Shown: piece by piece, positions 5,393 to 11,578 of the stretch
Layout of the letters: each line of letters starts with the position of its first letter
Position numbering within the stretch: position 1 is the stretch's first letter
Source: Terriglobia bacterium
GTDB taxonomy: Bacteria > Acidobacteriota > Terriglobia > UBA7540
Direction of reading: 5' to 3'
NCBI GenBank assembly: GCA_030040295.1
Contig: JASHTZ010000791.1
Location: 1 to 11,578 of the forward strand
Length of the DNA stretch: 11,578 nucleotides
Notes under the pieces: model-generated
What the model was told of the DNA's origin: nothing
The model's input: the letters and a program-made list of their open reading frames with translations, nothing else
The model's database searches: none
Translations under genes and position numbers: made by a program

Positions 5393-5570
5393 GCAAACGC
5401 CAGACAATTTGTCCACTTCTTATATTCCTGAAAATAAGCAAGTTATGAACACAAGAGTGGGCTGAAAACGAAAATGGAGACGAAAATGACGGAGGGTCCG
5501 GCGATGTTATTGAAAACAAAGGGGAGTGTAGGCTAGCTTTTGAAGGGTCCGGCGATGTTGATGAAAACAC
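5360..5570 (+). repeat. Three dispersed copies of a TCCGGCGATGTT repeat
   Basis: Copies begin at 5360, 5497 and 5548. All share TCCGGCGATGTT, then a variable 3-5 nt, then AAAACA or ATAACA, with AAAGGGGAG after the first two. Copies two and three match at 23 of 25 positions over 5494-5518 and 5545-5569. In one frame they read (S)GDVxENKG, in another PAMLxKTKG. The first copy is inside the C-terminal continuation above; the others lie beyond it in sequence with stops in every frame. Between them, GAAAACGAAAATGGAGACG (5464-5482) is a further purine-rich direct repeat (GACGAAAATG-like). Spacings of 137 and 51 bp are irregular. Confidence 0.65.
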
Positions 5571-5672
5571 AGTGGATATTCGATGGCTCAGGCTAAGTTG
5601 TTTGCGATGAGCAAGCTGGAAGAAAATGTAGCCTCGAAGGGCGGCTGACCGGGCGAACCAATGGGCCAGCGA

Positions 5673-6173
5673 CTACTTGTCGGATTTTTGGTCCGGCTTT
5701 GCAGCCGGGGCCGCGCGCTTTAAATTTAGAGGCAGGGTATTTCCCGCCTGCGCCCAGCTCCCGGAAATCGAGGTGAGGTCGGAGTTGGCCTGGCCCTGGT
5801 AATTGCCCTGAATGGAATCGGCGCTGAAGGTCAGTTTAGAATCCGCGAAGGTAATCTCGGTGATGGGAATGCCCATCGCATCTTCATCGATGCTGTCCAT
5901 CGTTGCAGTGAGAAATCCGTGCGAGTCCCTGGTGATGTGCACCACCAGATGCAGCTCGTTGCGGCCGGCGCGAAGCGTTCCGTCCCAGTCGCCCACAATG
6001 TCCTTGGCTGCGGAGCTCTGCGGCGGAAGGGCGAAGGCTTGCGCGGCCACGAACAGGACCGCCACCGCAGCGGCAAGGAGTTTCCTCGAGCAGTTTCTCA
6101 AGCGCCGAACTGCCGTGTGGCCCGCGCGGTTCGCAACGGCTTCGCTCGATGGAAAACCCGCCACGGAAGTCAT
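5673..6173 (-). CDS. Secreted beta-rich protein, stand-alone 'GDWxGTL' domain
   Basis: 166 residues with a long basic n-region (1-31), a hydrophobic core (KLLAAAVAVLFVAAQAFA, 31-48) and probable cleavage at AFA|LPP, so it is exported. The mature part is one small beta-barrel-like domain: IVGDWDGTLRAGRNELHLVVH (59-79), FLTATMDSIDEDAMGIPITEI, KLTFSADSIQGNYQGQAN and ISGSWAQAGNTLPLNLKR (136-153). This is the module that commonly precedes the catalytic domain in secreted alpha/beta hydrolases and beta-lactamase-like serine hydrolases ('IxGxWxGTL...LPLxLxR'). Here it stands alone with a short Lys/Asp tail and no catalytic domain, so it may bind a ligand or be a fragment kept as a gene. ATG 6173 is backed by GGAG 5 nt upstream; a TTG giving a shorter signal peptide is possible. 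It lies 135 bp downstream of the SDR gene on the same strand and may be cotranscribed. Confidence 0.78.
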   Translation of the reverse strand: MTSVAGFPSSEAVANRAGHTAVRRLRNCSRKLLAAAVAVLFVAAQAFALPPQSSAAKDIVGDWDGTLRAGRNELHLVVHITRDSHGFLTATMDSIDEDAMGIPITEITFADSKLTFSADSIQGNYQGQANSDLTSISGSWAQAGNTLPLNLKRAAPAAKPDQKSDK

Positions 6174-6308
6174 ACGGTCTCCGGGAAATTTGGATGCGCC
6201 GGCGCGGAGAAGGGATACCCGCCGGCACGTGTTGCCGCGGACTTCTGCTTAGGTCACATCCTTTCGCGCGTCGAGGTGCGCGTTGCGGCCAGGGAAATGG
6301 CGAAGCCC

Positions 6309-7103
6309 TCACAGTGCCGACCGAACCACGCCGCCCTCGGCGCGAATGGCGGCGCCGTTGATCACCGCGCCGCCCGTACTGGCGACGAAGGTCACAACCG
6401 CCGCAACTTCTTCGGGAGTCTCGAAACGCTTCAGCAGCGAAGTGGGGCGGACCCTTTCGAAAAACTCCTTTTCAACCTGCTCGGCGCTCACGCGGTGGTT
6501 GCGGGCCACGTCCCGAATGAAAGTTACGACTCCTTCGGACGCCGTGGGACCGGCCAAAATCGAATTCACCGTCACTCCCGTGCCCGCCACCGATTCCGCC
6601 AGGCCGCGCGCCACGGCCACCTGCGCGGTTTTGCTCATTCCGTAGTGAATCATTTCCACCGGAATATTGACGGCGGACTCGCTGGAGATGAAAATGACGC
6701 GGCCCCAATTCCTTTCCTTCATGCCGGGAAGGTAGTGGCGCGCCAACCGCACTCCGCTCAGCACATTGACCTCGAAAAACCGCAGCCAGTCGGCATCGGT
6801 AATTTCCGCGAACGGCTTCGCCTCAAAAATTCCGAGATTATTCACAACGATGTCTGCCGAGGGCGTCTGATGGAGGAATTTCTCGACTCCGCCGCGAGTT
6901 CCCAGGTCGGCCGCGATGCCGCTTACCTGCGCGCCTTCCACCTGCTGCTGAATCTTCGCGACGGCCGCTTCCACGCGCGCCTCGGTGCGCCCGTTGACAA
7001 CCACTTCCGCGCCCTCCGCGGCGAGCGCGGCGGCGATGGCGAATCCAATGCCCGCCGTCGACCCGGACACCACCGCGAATTTCCCCCTCAATCCCAGATT
7101 CAT
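6309..7103 (-). CDS. Short-chain dehydrogenase/reductase (SDR), classical type
   Basis: 264 residues, standard for a classical SDR. It catalyses NAD(P)(H)-dependent oxidation or reduction of an alcohol or ketone; the substrate is not evident. The Rossmann signature GSTAGIG (14-20) binds the cofactor, and NGRT (37-40), with Arg after the second strand, favours NADP(H). NNLG (88-91) is the structural Asn motif. The catalytic residues are N113, S141 (ISSESA), Y154 and K158 (YGMSK). The C-terminus GAVINGAAIRAEGGVVRS is the usual end of FabG-like enzymes ('ING...DGG'). The frame is open well upstream, but ATG 7103 is the right start: GGAGGG lies 5-6 nt before it and the SDR fold begins a few residues later. 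It is divergent from the ROK kinase gene across a 344-bp gap. Confidence 0.93.
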   Translation of the reverse strand: MNLGLRGKFAVVSGSTAGIGFAIAAALAAEGAEVVVNGRTEARVEAAVAKIQQQVEGAQVSGIAADLGTRGGVEKFLHQTPSADIVVNNLGIFEAKPFAEITDADWLRFFEVNVLSGVRLARHYLPGMKERNWGRVIFISSESAVNIPVEMIHYGMSKTAQVAVARGLAESVAGTGVTVNSILAGPTASEGVVTFIRDVARNHRVSAEQVEKEFFERVRPTSLLKRFETPEEVAAVVTFVASTGGAVINGAAIRAEGGVVRSAL

Positions 7104-7175
7104 AGCTCCCTCCACATTCCAGCGCTTCGCCCTCCAACGTTCAATTGATGTGGCAACGGGGCGCACAGTTCCAGG

Positions 7176-7215
7176 CGTCCCGCCCAGGCGGGAGCAACCA
7201 CCAGGGTTGCCCTGC
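7176..7215 (-). repeat. Interspersed double-hairpin repeat, copy 2
   Basis: Reverse-complement copy of 714-754 (36 of 41 aligned positions). Read on the minus strand, its first hairpin is GCAACC, loop CTGGT region, GGTTGC, and the second is CCCGCC/GGCGGG, stronger than in copy 1. The T-A to C-G exchange against copy 1 keeps the first stem paired. Confidence 0.75.
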
Positions 7216-7382
7216 GCAGGCGATTGTAATCGGGTCATCGGCGCATTGCCAGTTCTTCGGATTTGCGCCGGCAATGTGATTTCAACCTTGCAAACGGCCT
7301 GCCGCATCTTCAAGCAGAGGTGAGGCGGCGCGTCGGTAATAGAGATGAAATGAGTGTACAGCCCTTGTTGTAAACCGGCCAT

Positions 7383-7410
7383 TTGCGGAATCGCCGGATT
7401 GCGATAGACT
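7383..7410 (+). promoter_or_regulatory. Candidate promoter of the ROK kinase gene
   Basis: TTGCGG (7383-7388), a 16-nt spacer and TAGACT (7405-7410), giving a leader of about 30 nt that contains the ribosome binding site GGGAGG (7435-7440). The -10 box is the same hexamer as in the toxin-antitoxin promoter. Confidence 0.4.
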
Positions 7411-7447
7411 CTCCCCCCGGCATCCAGCACAAAAGGGAGGTGTTCCA

Positions 7448-8431
7448 ATGGTTCCAGCGAAGGACGTTCTGGTGGGGATCGACATGGGCGGGACGAGCCT
7501 GCGCGCGCTGGTGGTGAATGCGCGGAATGAAATTCTGTCGGTGCAGAAGGAGCCCACCAACGTTGCGCAAAAATCCGACGGCCTGATTCGTGACCTCGCC
7601 GGAATGACGGAGGACGTGATTCGCGCCGCGGGGTTGCGCAAATCGCAGTTGCGCGCGGTCAGCATTGGGGCGCCCGGAGCAGTGGATCCGGAGCACGGCG
7701 TCGTTTACAACGCGCCCAATCTGCGCTGGGACGCCGTGCCGCTGGGCGAGAAGCTGAAAAATCTTTTGCGTGTCCCGGTTTTTGTTGAGAACGACGTGAA
7801 CGTGGGCGTGGTGGGCGAGCACGCGCTGGGAGCGGGGCAGGGTGCGCAGGACCTGGTGGGCGTTTTTGTGGGGACGGGAATCGGCGGCGGCATCATTTTC
7901 CGGGGCGAACTTTACCTGGGATCGCGCGGCGCCGCGGCGGAGGTGGGCCACATGATTGTGCAGGTGGATGGCCCGCGCTGCGGCTGTGGGAATCGTGGCT
8001 GCATCGAAGCGCTGGCCAGCCGTACCGCCATGGAGCGCGATGTGCGCGCCGCCATTCGCGCCGGTGAGAAGAGCTGCGTTCTGAAGCTCATGGAGGAGCG
8101 CGGCAAGGACCGCATGACCAGCAACATCATTCTGCGCGCCCTGAAGAAGAATGATCCCGTGATGCGCAAGGTGATGAAGCGCGCGCAGTATTTCCTGGGC
8201 ATGGCCGTGGCGAACGTCGTGAATCTGCTGGATCCGGAATGTGTGGTGATGGGTGGAGGAATTGCCGAGCGCCTGGGAGAGGACTTTGTGGGGCCGATCC
8301 GCAAGACGGCGTATGAGAATTTCCTGCGTCGGCACGATGCCGAACGCGTGAAGATCGTTCCCGGTGCGCTGGGAGATAACGCCGGTCCGCTGGGCGCGGT
8401 GGTTCTGGCGCGGAAGAGGTTGCAGCGGTAG
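7448..8431 (+). CDS. ROK family sugar kinase (glucokinase-like)
   Basis: 327 residues. ROK kinases phosphorylate glucose or related hexoses and N-acyl hexosamines with ATP in the cytoplasm. The phosphate-binding loop GIDMGGTSLRA (10-20) opens the protein. VENDVNVG (113-120) carries the catalytic Asp D116. GTGIGGG (142-148) is the adenosine loop. EVGH (165-168) with C178, C180 and C185 in PRCGCGNRGCIE form the ROK zinc site. There is no N-terminal helix-turn-helix, so it is a kinase and not a NagC/XylR-type repressor. Its length and motifs are typical of bacterial ROK glucokinases, but the exact sugar cannot be fixed. ATG 7448 has GGGAGG 7 nt upstream. The MFS transporter gene follows in the same direction after a long hairpin, hinting at joint uptake and phosphorylation (inference). 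Confidence 0.93.
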   Translation: MVPAKDVLVGIDMGGTSLRALVVNARNEILSVQKEPTNVAQKSDGLIRDLAGMTEDVIRAAGLRKSQLRAVSIGAPGAVDPEHGVVYNAPNLRWDAVPLGEKLKNLLRVPVFVENDVNVGVVGEHALGAGQGAQDLVGVFVGTGIGGGIIFRGELYLGSRGAAAEVGHMIVQVDGPRCGCGNRGCIEALASRTAMERDVRAAIRAGEKSCVLKLMEERGKDRMTSNIILRALKKNDPVMRKVMKRAQYFLGMAVANVVNLLDPECVVMGGGIAERLGEDFVGPIRKTAYENFLRRHDAERVKIVPGALGDNAGPLGAVVLARKRLQR

Positions 8432-8456
8432 GGTCGGCAGGGGCTACAAAGAGATT

Positions 8457-8524
8457 TCACCACAGAGACCACGGAGAGCCACAGAGGAGGTCTTCTTTGT
8501 GAAGCTCTGTGTCCTCTGTGGTGA
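8457..8524 (+). repeat. 68-nt long hairpin between kinase and transporter genes
   Basis: TCACCACAGAG (8457-8467) pairs perfectly with CTCTGTGGTGA (8514-8524). After two mismatches the stem continues at 8470-8476 with 8505-8511 (one G-U), and an inner stem (8480-8487 with 8494-8501, two G-U) closes almost to the loop. This 'CACAGAG' type of inverted repeat is widespread in environmental bacterial genomes (my recollection). No T-run follows. It ends 16 nt before the transporter ATG, so in a kinase-transporter transcript it would lie over the initiation region. Confidence 0.75.
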
Positions 8525-8540
8525 GAGCTCTTCAACATCA

Positions 8541-9776
8541 ATGGCAGACAATTCCGTCGCGAGCACCACTCCAGCCTATGACCGCACCAACCAAATCAAC
8601 GCGGCGGCGGCGGGATTTCTCGGGTGGACGCTTGATGCCTTCGACTTCTTCATCCTGACCTTTGTGCTGGTTCCGGTGGCGCGCGATCTGAATGTCTCGA
8701 TCGCGCAGGTTGCAGCCACCATCACCGGCAGTCTGGCAATGCGGCCCGTGGGCGCGTTGTTTTTCGGCATGCTCGCGGATCGCTTCGGGCGCCGCTGGCC
8801 GCTGATGCTGAACATCATCTTCTATTCCGCGGTCGAAGTCCTCTCCGGCCTCGCACCCAATTTCAAAGTGTTCCTGGTGATGCGTTTGCTTTATGGAATC
8901 GGCATGGGGGGAAACTGGGGAGTGGCCGCGTCGCTGGTGATGGAATCGGTGTCGCCCAGGTGGCGCGGCGTCGCCTCGGGTTTCCTGCAGGAAGGTTACG
9001 CGGTGGGCAACATTCTTGCCGCGGTGGTCTATTTTCTGGTTTTCCCGCACTGGGGCTGGCGGGCCATGTTTTTGGTGGGGGGATTGCCTGCGCTGCTTTC
9101 CATTTTCATTTTCGCAAAAGTGAAGGAACCCGACGCGTGGCACGAGTCGCGCACGGATTTGCGGACTTACGCTGATGCCATTTTCGGCCACTGGAAATTG
9201 TTTCTCTACATCGTGCTGCTCACCGTGGTGATGAACTGCATTTCGCACGGCACGCAGGACCTTTATCCCACCTTGCTTCAGCAGCAGCTCCACTTCAGTT
9301 CGCGGACGACGGCGATCATCATCGTGATTTCCATGCTCGGAGCGATTGTGGGAGGGTTGGCATTCGGCGAATATTCGGACCGCGTGGGCCGGCGGCGCGC
9401 CATGATGACCGCCGTCATTCTGGCCATTGTGGTGATTCCGGCGTGGGTTTTGTCCGCGCGGCTCGCGCTGATCATTCCCGCGGTTTTCGTCATGCAATTC
9501 ATGGTGCAGGGCGCGTGGGGGCCTATGCCGATTCATCTCAATGAACTTTCACCGGGAGAGTCGCGCGGATTCTTCCCGGGCTTCGCCTACCAACTGGGAG
9601 TGCTGGGGGCTTCGAGCATTACCGTGCTGGAAGCGCTTCTGGCGCGCCACCTGACTTACGCGCAATCACTGGGATTGCTCGGCGGGCTGGTCCTGGTGAG
9701 TTGCCTGCCGGTGATTTACTTTGGGCCCGAGCACAAAGGCAAAGCGTTCGCCAAGGCCGACCGCGTCGCGCAGTAG
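8541..9776 (+). CDS. MFS transporter, sialate/lactate (SHS-like) type
   Basis: 411 residues with about 12 membrane segments. It is a secondary transporter of the inner membrane. The opening GFLGWTLDAFDFFILTFVL (25-43), with two Asp in the first membrane segment, is characteristic of the SHS group (lactate/pyruvate and sialate:H+ symporters such as JEN1 and NanT), although substrate transfer across the group is unreliable. The MFS loop motif GMLADRFGRR (76-85) is in the 2-3 loop, and its C-half echo GEYSDRVGRR (276-285) in the 8-9 loop. RLLYGIGMGGNWGVAASL (115-132) is the fourth-fifth segment motif. The start is set at ATG 8541 because the open frame upstream only reads through the hairpin repeat and the kinase gene. 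No clear Shine-Dalgarno site is present, and the hairpin ends 16 nt before the start. It converges on the DUF58 gene with 17 bp between stops. Confidence 0.9.
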   Translation: MADNSVASTTPAYDRTNQINAAAAGFLGWTLDAFDFFILTFVLVPVARDLNVSIAQVAATITGSLAMRPVGALFFGMLADRFGRRWPLMLNIIFYSAVEVLSGLAPNFKVFLVMRLLYGIGMGGNWGVAASLVMESVSPRWRGVASGFLQEGYAVGNILAAVVYFLVFPHWGWRAMFLVGGLPALLSIFIFAKVKEPDAWHESRTDLRTYADAIFGHWKLFLYIVLLTVVMNCISHGTQDLYPTLLQQQLHFSSRTTAIIIVISMLGAIVGGLAFGEYSDRVGRRRAMMTAVILAIVVIPAWVLSARLALIIPAVFVMQFMVQGAWGPMPIHLNELSPGESRGFFPGFAYQLGVLGASSITVLEALLARHLTYAQSLGLLGGLVLVSCLPVIYFGPEHKGKAFAKADRVAQ

Positions 9777-9793
9777 GATCGCGCAGGCGAATC

Positions 9794-11182
9794 TTAAAGC
9801 GAATCCATGAACACCATGTAGGATGATCCCCAGAGGCGGGTGGGAATTGAACCGCGCGGGCGGCTGGTGATGACGATGTGGAATCCGCGCGCGGAAGAGG
9901 CGATGCGCGATTCGAGATCGGCCAGCGCTGATGTGGAATCGACGTTCGGCTCAACCAATGCCAGCTTCTCGAGCACCGGATAAATGATTTCACCCGCGGG
10001 CGCCATAGGCGTCCCGAACCCTTCGGCAAGAAATTGCATCTGGGCATCGATTTCGTGGAAGTGCCAGGCGAGGCAGGCGCAGAAGTTCACTCCCTTTTCA
10101 AACTGCGCTAGAGTTCCCGGGTCCCTTGCGGCAAGCGCGCCGTCGAAAACCAGAACCAGCCGGCGTTCGTCCTCGCGTGTGAATTCACGCACCTTCAGTT
10201 GTTGCGCCTTGGCTGTGGCTTTCCAATCCACATGGCGGGCGCTGTCCGACTCCCCGTAGTCACGGATGGCGTAAAGGTCGTGGCCTCGCCCTTTGAGGTA
10301 GCTTTCGATCTCGCCGCCGATGAGGGGAAGGATCTCGTAAAACTCCGCCGTGGGCTGAACGTTGGGCAGCACCAGGATTTCCTGCCGCGCGGCAACTTCG
10401 TGGGATTTCCGCAGGAGGCCGAAGGGGAACTTGGTACTCACACGAAATCCGTCCTGCGTGTAGCCGCCGCGGCGCGGAAAAGTGAGTTCCACGTGCTGGG
10501 TAACCGAGGAGCGGTGCGGGATGTAAGGCACGTAAACGGGCGCTTCCAGGATTTGCCGGGGCGCGGGCAGCGCCACCTCCCGGCGTTTCCCTTGTTGGGA
10601 ATCGCGCGCGGACAAGGTGAGAGAAAACGAAGGGAAAACCCACTTGAGATTTTCGACGGTCAGGCGCGAAATCATGGGGCGCTCGGCGAACACATGCTCT
10701 GGAAGCGAGAAATCCAATTCCAGTTGCGAAAGCACTATGGCGGAGAGAATTCCCGAGAGCAGAATTCCCGCGAGCAGGTTGGCCAGGATGATGAACAGCA
10801 GATTATTCCCGGTATTCAGCGCCGCGCCGGCGATGAGCGTGATTACAAGGAAATAAACAAGGCCTTCGTGCGTGAACTCATACTCAACCTTCATCATCCA
10901 GCGCTGAAGAGCCGTGCGCCGCGCGAGGTGAGGAACAATCTTGAGGGCCACAACGAACGCGAGGAGCAAAGACAGGAAGGCCACCGCTGCGGCTTTGGCC
11001 GGATGGTTGGTTTCGTGCAGCGCCGTGGAATAGAGCGCCAGGAAAAACGCCATGCCGAGGCCGAAAAGCGCCTTCCAAAACCGGCGCCAGCCCACACGGT
11101 CAATGTGCGTCAGTTGATAGTGTGCCAGCGCTTGCAGATCGCGCCATGTTCCGCGCCCGGTGGATGGAGTAAGAGTCGCCAT
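9794..11182 (-). CDS. DUF58 domain membrane protein
   Basis: 462 residues from the chosen start. DUF58 proteins have two or more N-terminal membrane segments and a cytoplasmic vWA-like domain; they are usually encoded beside MoxR-type AAA ATPases and TgpA-like transglutaminases, and their role is unclear. Here hydrophobic segments lie at about 37-56, 64-83 and 106-152. A beta-rich region follows (VSTKFPFGLLRK, 248-259, the usual 'PFG' motif), then the DUF58 signature GRGHDLYAIRDYG-x-x-D-x-ARHVDW-x-x-x-A (298-324) and REFTREDERRLVLVFD (332-347), where the 'vfD' is the vWA metal-site position. Three in-frame ATGs exist (11227, 11209, 11182). None has a ribosome binding site, and 11182 lies directly after a palindrome with a TACAAT box, so it is preferred as a leaderless start. 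No MoxR gene is in the window. Confidence 0.85.
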   Translation of the reverse strand: MATLTPSTGRGTWRDLQALAHYQLTHIDRVGWRRFWKALFGLGMAFFLALYSTALHETNHPAKAAAVAFLSLLLAFVVALKIVPHLARRTALQRWMMKVEYEFTHEGLVYFLVITLIAGAALNTGNNLLFIILANLLAGILLSGILSAIVLSQLELDFSLPEHVFAERPMISRLTVENLKWVFPSFSLTLSARDSQQGKRREVALPAPRQILEAPVYVPYIPHRSSVTQHVELTFPRRGGYTQDGFRVSTKFPFGLLRKSHEVAARQEILVLPNVQPTAEFYEILPLIGGEIESYLKGRGHDLYAIRDYGESDSARHVDWKATAKAQQLKVREFTREDERRLVLVFDGALAARDPGTLAQFEKGVNFCACLAWHFHEIDAQMQFLAEGFGTPMAPAGEIIYPVLEKLALVEPNVDSTSALADLESRIASSARGFHIVITSRPRGSIPTRLWGSSYMVFMDSL

Positions 11183-11204
11183 GCTGGGTTGATTGTAACC
11201 CAGC
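11183..11204 (-). promoter_or_regulatory. Palindrome with embedded -10 box at the DUF58 gene start
   Basis: Read on the minus strand: GCTGGGTT, ACAATC, AACCCAGC, a perfect 8-bp inverted repeat ending directly at the ATG (11182). TACAAT (11197 down to 11192) is a good -10 hexamer in its centre, and its predicted transcription start falls within a few bases of the ATG. A clear -35 box is lacking. Confidence 0.5.
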
Positions 11205-11302
11205 TTCATCGAGGAAGCGCACACCATGACGGCTGGGGGTCCAGGTAATTCGACGAGGGCTGAAGAGGCTTGGGGTTAGCCTCGGAAGCGCGGAGTTCGG
11301 AA

Positions 11303-11578
11303 TCAATGGTGGATTATCAGTATGGTCACAATAACGATCGCGGCGCCAATGAGCAACCAGTCCAGGTCACTGGGGTCTTTGATCTCCGTCACCTGCGAAT
11401 AGGGAATGGATCGTTCAGTCGATCTATTGACTTTTAGGGTGAATGAATCGTCGTTGATCTTGCGAATATGCCCGTTCACCCGCTCGCCCCCCACCAGCCA
11501 GACTTTTACTGACTTGCCGACGCCGAACTTTTTCACCTGGCTCTCCACGGCGGCAGGGTCAGGAGTTTGGACGGCTTG
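11303..11578 (-). CDS. Small Sm/SH3-like protein with C-terminal membrane anchor (5' end outside window)
   Basis: The frame stays open to the right edge (91 codons visible), so a start at the internal GTG (11548) need not be real; residues QAVQTPDPAAVESQ precede it, consistent with a linker after a signal peptide lying outside. The core KKFGVGKSVKVWLVGGERV followed by NGHIRKINDDSFTLKV and ERSIPYSQVTEI has the pattern of a small five-strand barrel (VGxxVxVxLxxGxxxxGxIxxIxxDxF, then IPYxxV), as in Sm-like or SH3-like folds. It resembles short acidobacterial proteins of unknown function. DWLLIGAAIVIVTILIIHH is a C-terminal membrane segment. The DUF58 gene lies 120 bp downstream on the same strand. 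No function can be assigned. Confidence 0.7.
   Translation of the reverse strand, partial: QAVQTPDPAAVESQVKKFGVGKSVKVWLVGGERVNGHIRKINDDSFTLKVNRSTERSIPYSQVTEIKDPSDLDWLLIGAAIVIVTILIIHH

Larger units (their letters stand above)
7104..7447. other. Divergent intergenic region between SDR and ROK kinase genes
   Basis: No gene seen. It must carry the start signals of both divergent genes. It contains the second copy of the double-hairpin repeat (7176-7215) and a candidate promoter for the kinase (7383-7410). I found no convincing promoter for the SDR gene. Confidence 0.6.

Noticed and set aside
5360..5570. CRISPR-like array
   Set aside because: Only three imperfect copies with spacings of 137 and 51 bp, no uniform spacers and no cas genes.
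5919..7148. Long plus-strand open frame (409 codons) opposite the SDR gene
   Set aside because: It is antisense to an SDR with all catalytic residues. Its composition (His/Arg-rich) is that of a complementary-strand shadow.
7104..7448. N-terminal extension of the SDR protein up to 7448
   Set aside because: The extension crosses the interspersed repeat and the divergent promoter region. GGAGGG sits directly before ATG 7103, where the fold begins.
7310..8335. 341-codon minus-strand open frame opposite the ROK kinase gene
   Set aside because: His-rich shadow; the opposite strand carries the complete ROK motif set.
8364..8540. N-terminal extension of the MFS transporter
   Set aside because: It overlaps the kinase gene and reads through the 68-nt hairpin; the family begins close to ATG 8541.
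8538..9536. 332-codon minus-strand open frame opposite the MFS transporter gene
   Set aside because: Complement of a hydrophobic membrane protein, rich in His, Gln and Arg; no domain.
10199..11248. 349-codon plus-strand open frame opposite the DUF58 gene
   Set aside because: Antisense shadow of a gene with clear DUF58 motifs; no recognisable domain of its own.
11265..11283. GAGGCT/AGCCTC hairpin as terminator of the gene at the right edge
   Set aside because: A perfect 6-bp stem, but no U-tract follows on the minus strand.

Overview
The window is a GC-rich bacterial chromosome segment that most resembles Acidobacteriota. The attribution is inferred from gene content, not proven: secreted proteins of a type I know mainly from that phylum, a protein opening with the 'AxxRRNAxxSxGPxTxxG...LRHG' signature, and many interspersed hairpin repeats between genes. 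I see no rRNA, tRNA, CRISPR array or intact transposase.

Left part (1-2716): the 3' portion of a family 1 encapsulin shell gene enters from the left edge. A small interspersed hairpin repeat follows, then a secreted two-cysteine protein with a low-complexity middle and a convincing intrinsic terminator. A type II toxin-antitoxin pair (Phd/YefM-like antitoxin and VapC-like PIN toxin, overlapping by TTGA) comes next, with a perfect inverted repeat as its probable operator.

Middle part (2717-5672): about 370 bp of direct repeats and successive stem-loops, with no gene, lead to a dihydrofolate-reductase-like (RibD C-terminal domain) protein. After it comes the most unusual stretch. A near-consensus promoter is covered by a 22-bp palindrome and preceded by a second palindrome. 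It leads into a tiny zinc-ribbon gene with a frameshift and then a 318-residue alpha-helical protein of unknown function that is also frameshifted near its 3' end. Three copies of a short repeat (core TCCGGCGATGTT) lie in and beyond that 3' end. I read this as a decaying accessory cassette of unknown function; it is the best candidate here for something undescribed.

Right part (5673-11578): a minus-strand pair (secreted beta-rich protein; SDR oxidoreductase) diverges from a plus-strand pair (ROK sugar kinase; MFS transporter of the lactate/sialate type). A 68-nt hairpin lies between the kinase and the transporter. The transporter converges on a minus-strand DUF58 membrane protein whose start abuts a palindrome containing a TACAAT box, suggesting a leaderless mRNA. 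A small Sm/SH3-like membrane-anchored protein, cut by the right edge, ends the window. The kinase and transporter could work together in uptake and phosphorylation of a carbon source, but nothing in the sequence fixes the substrate.
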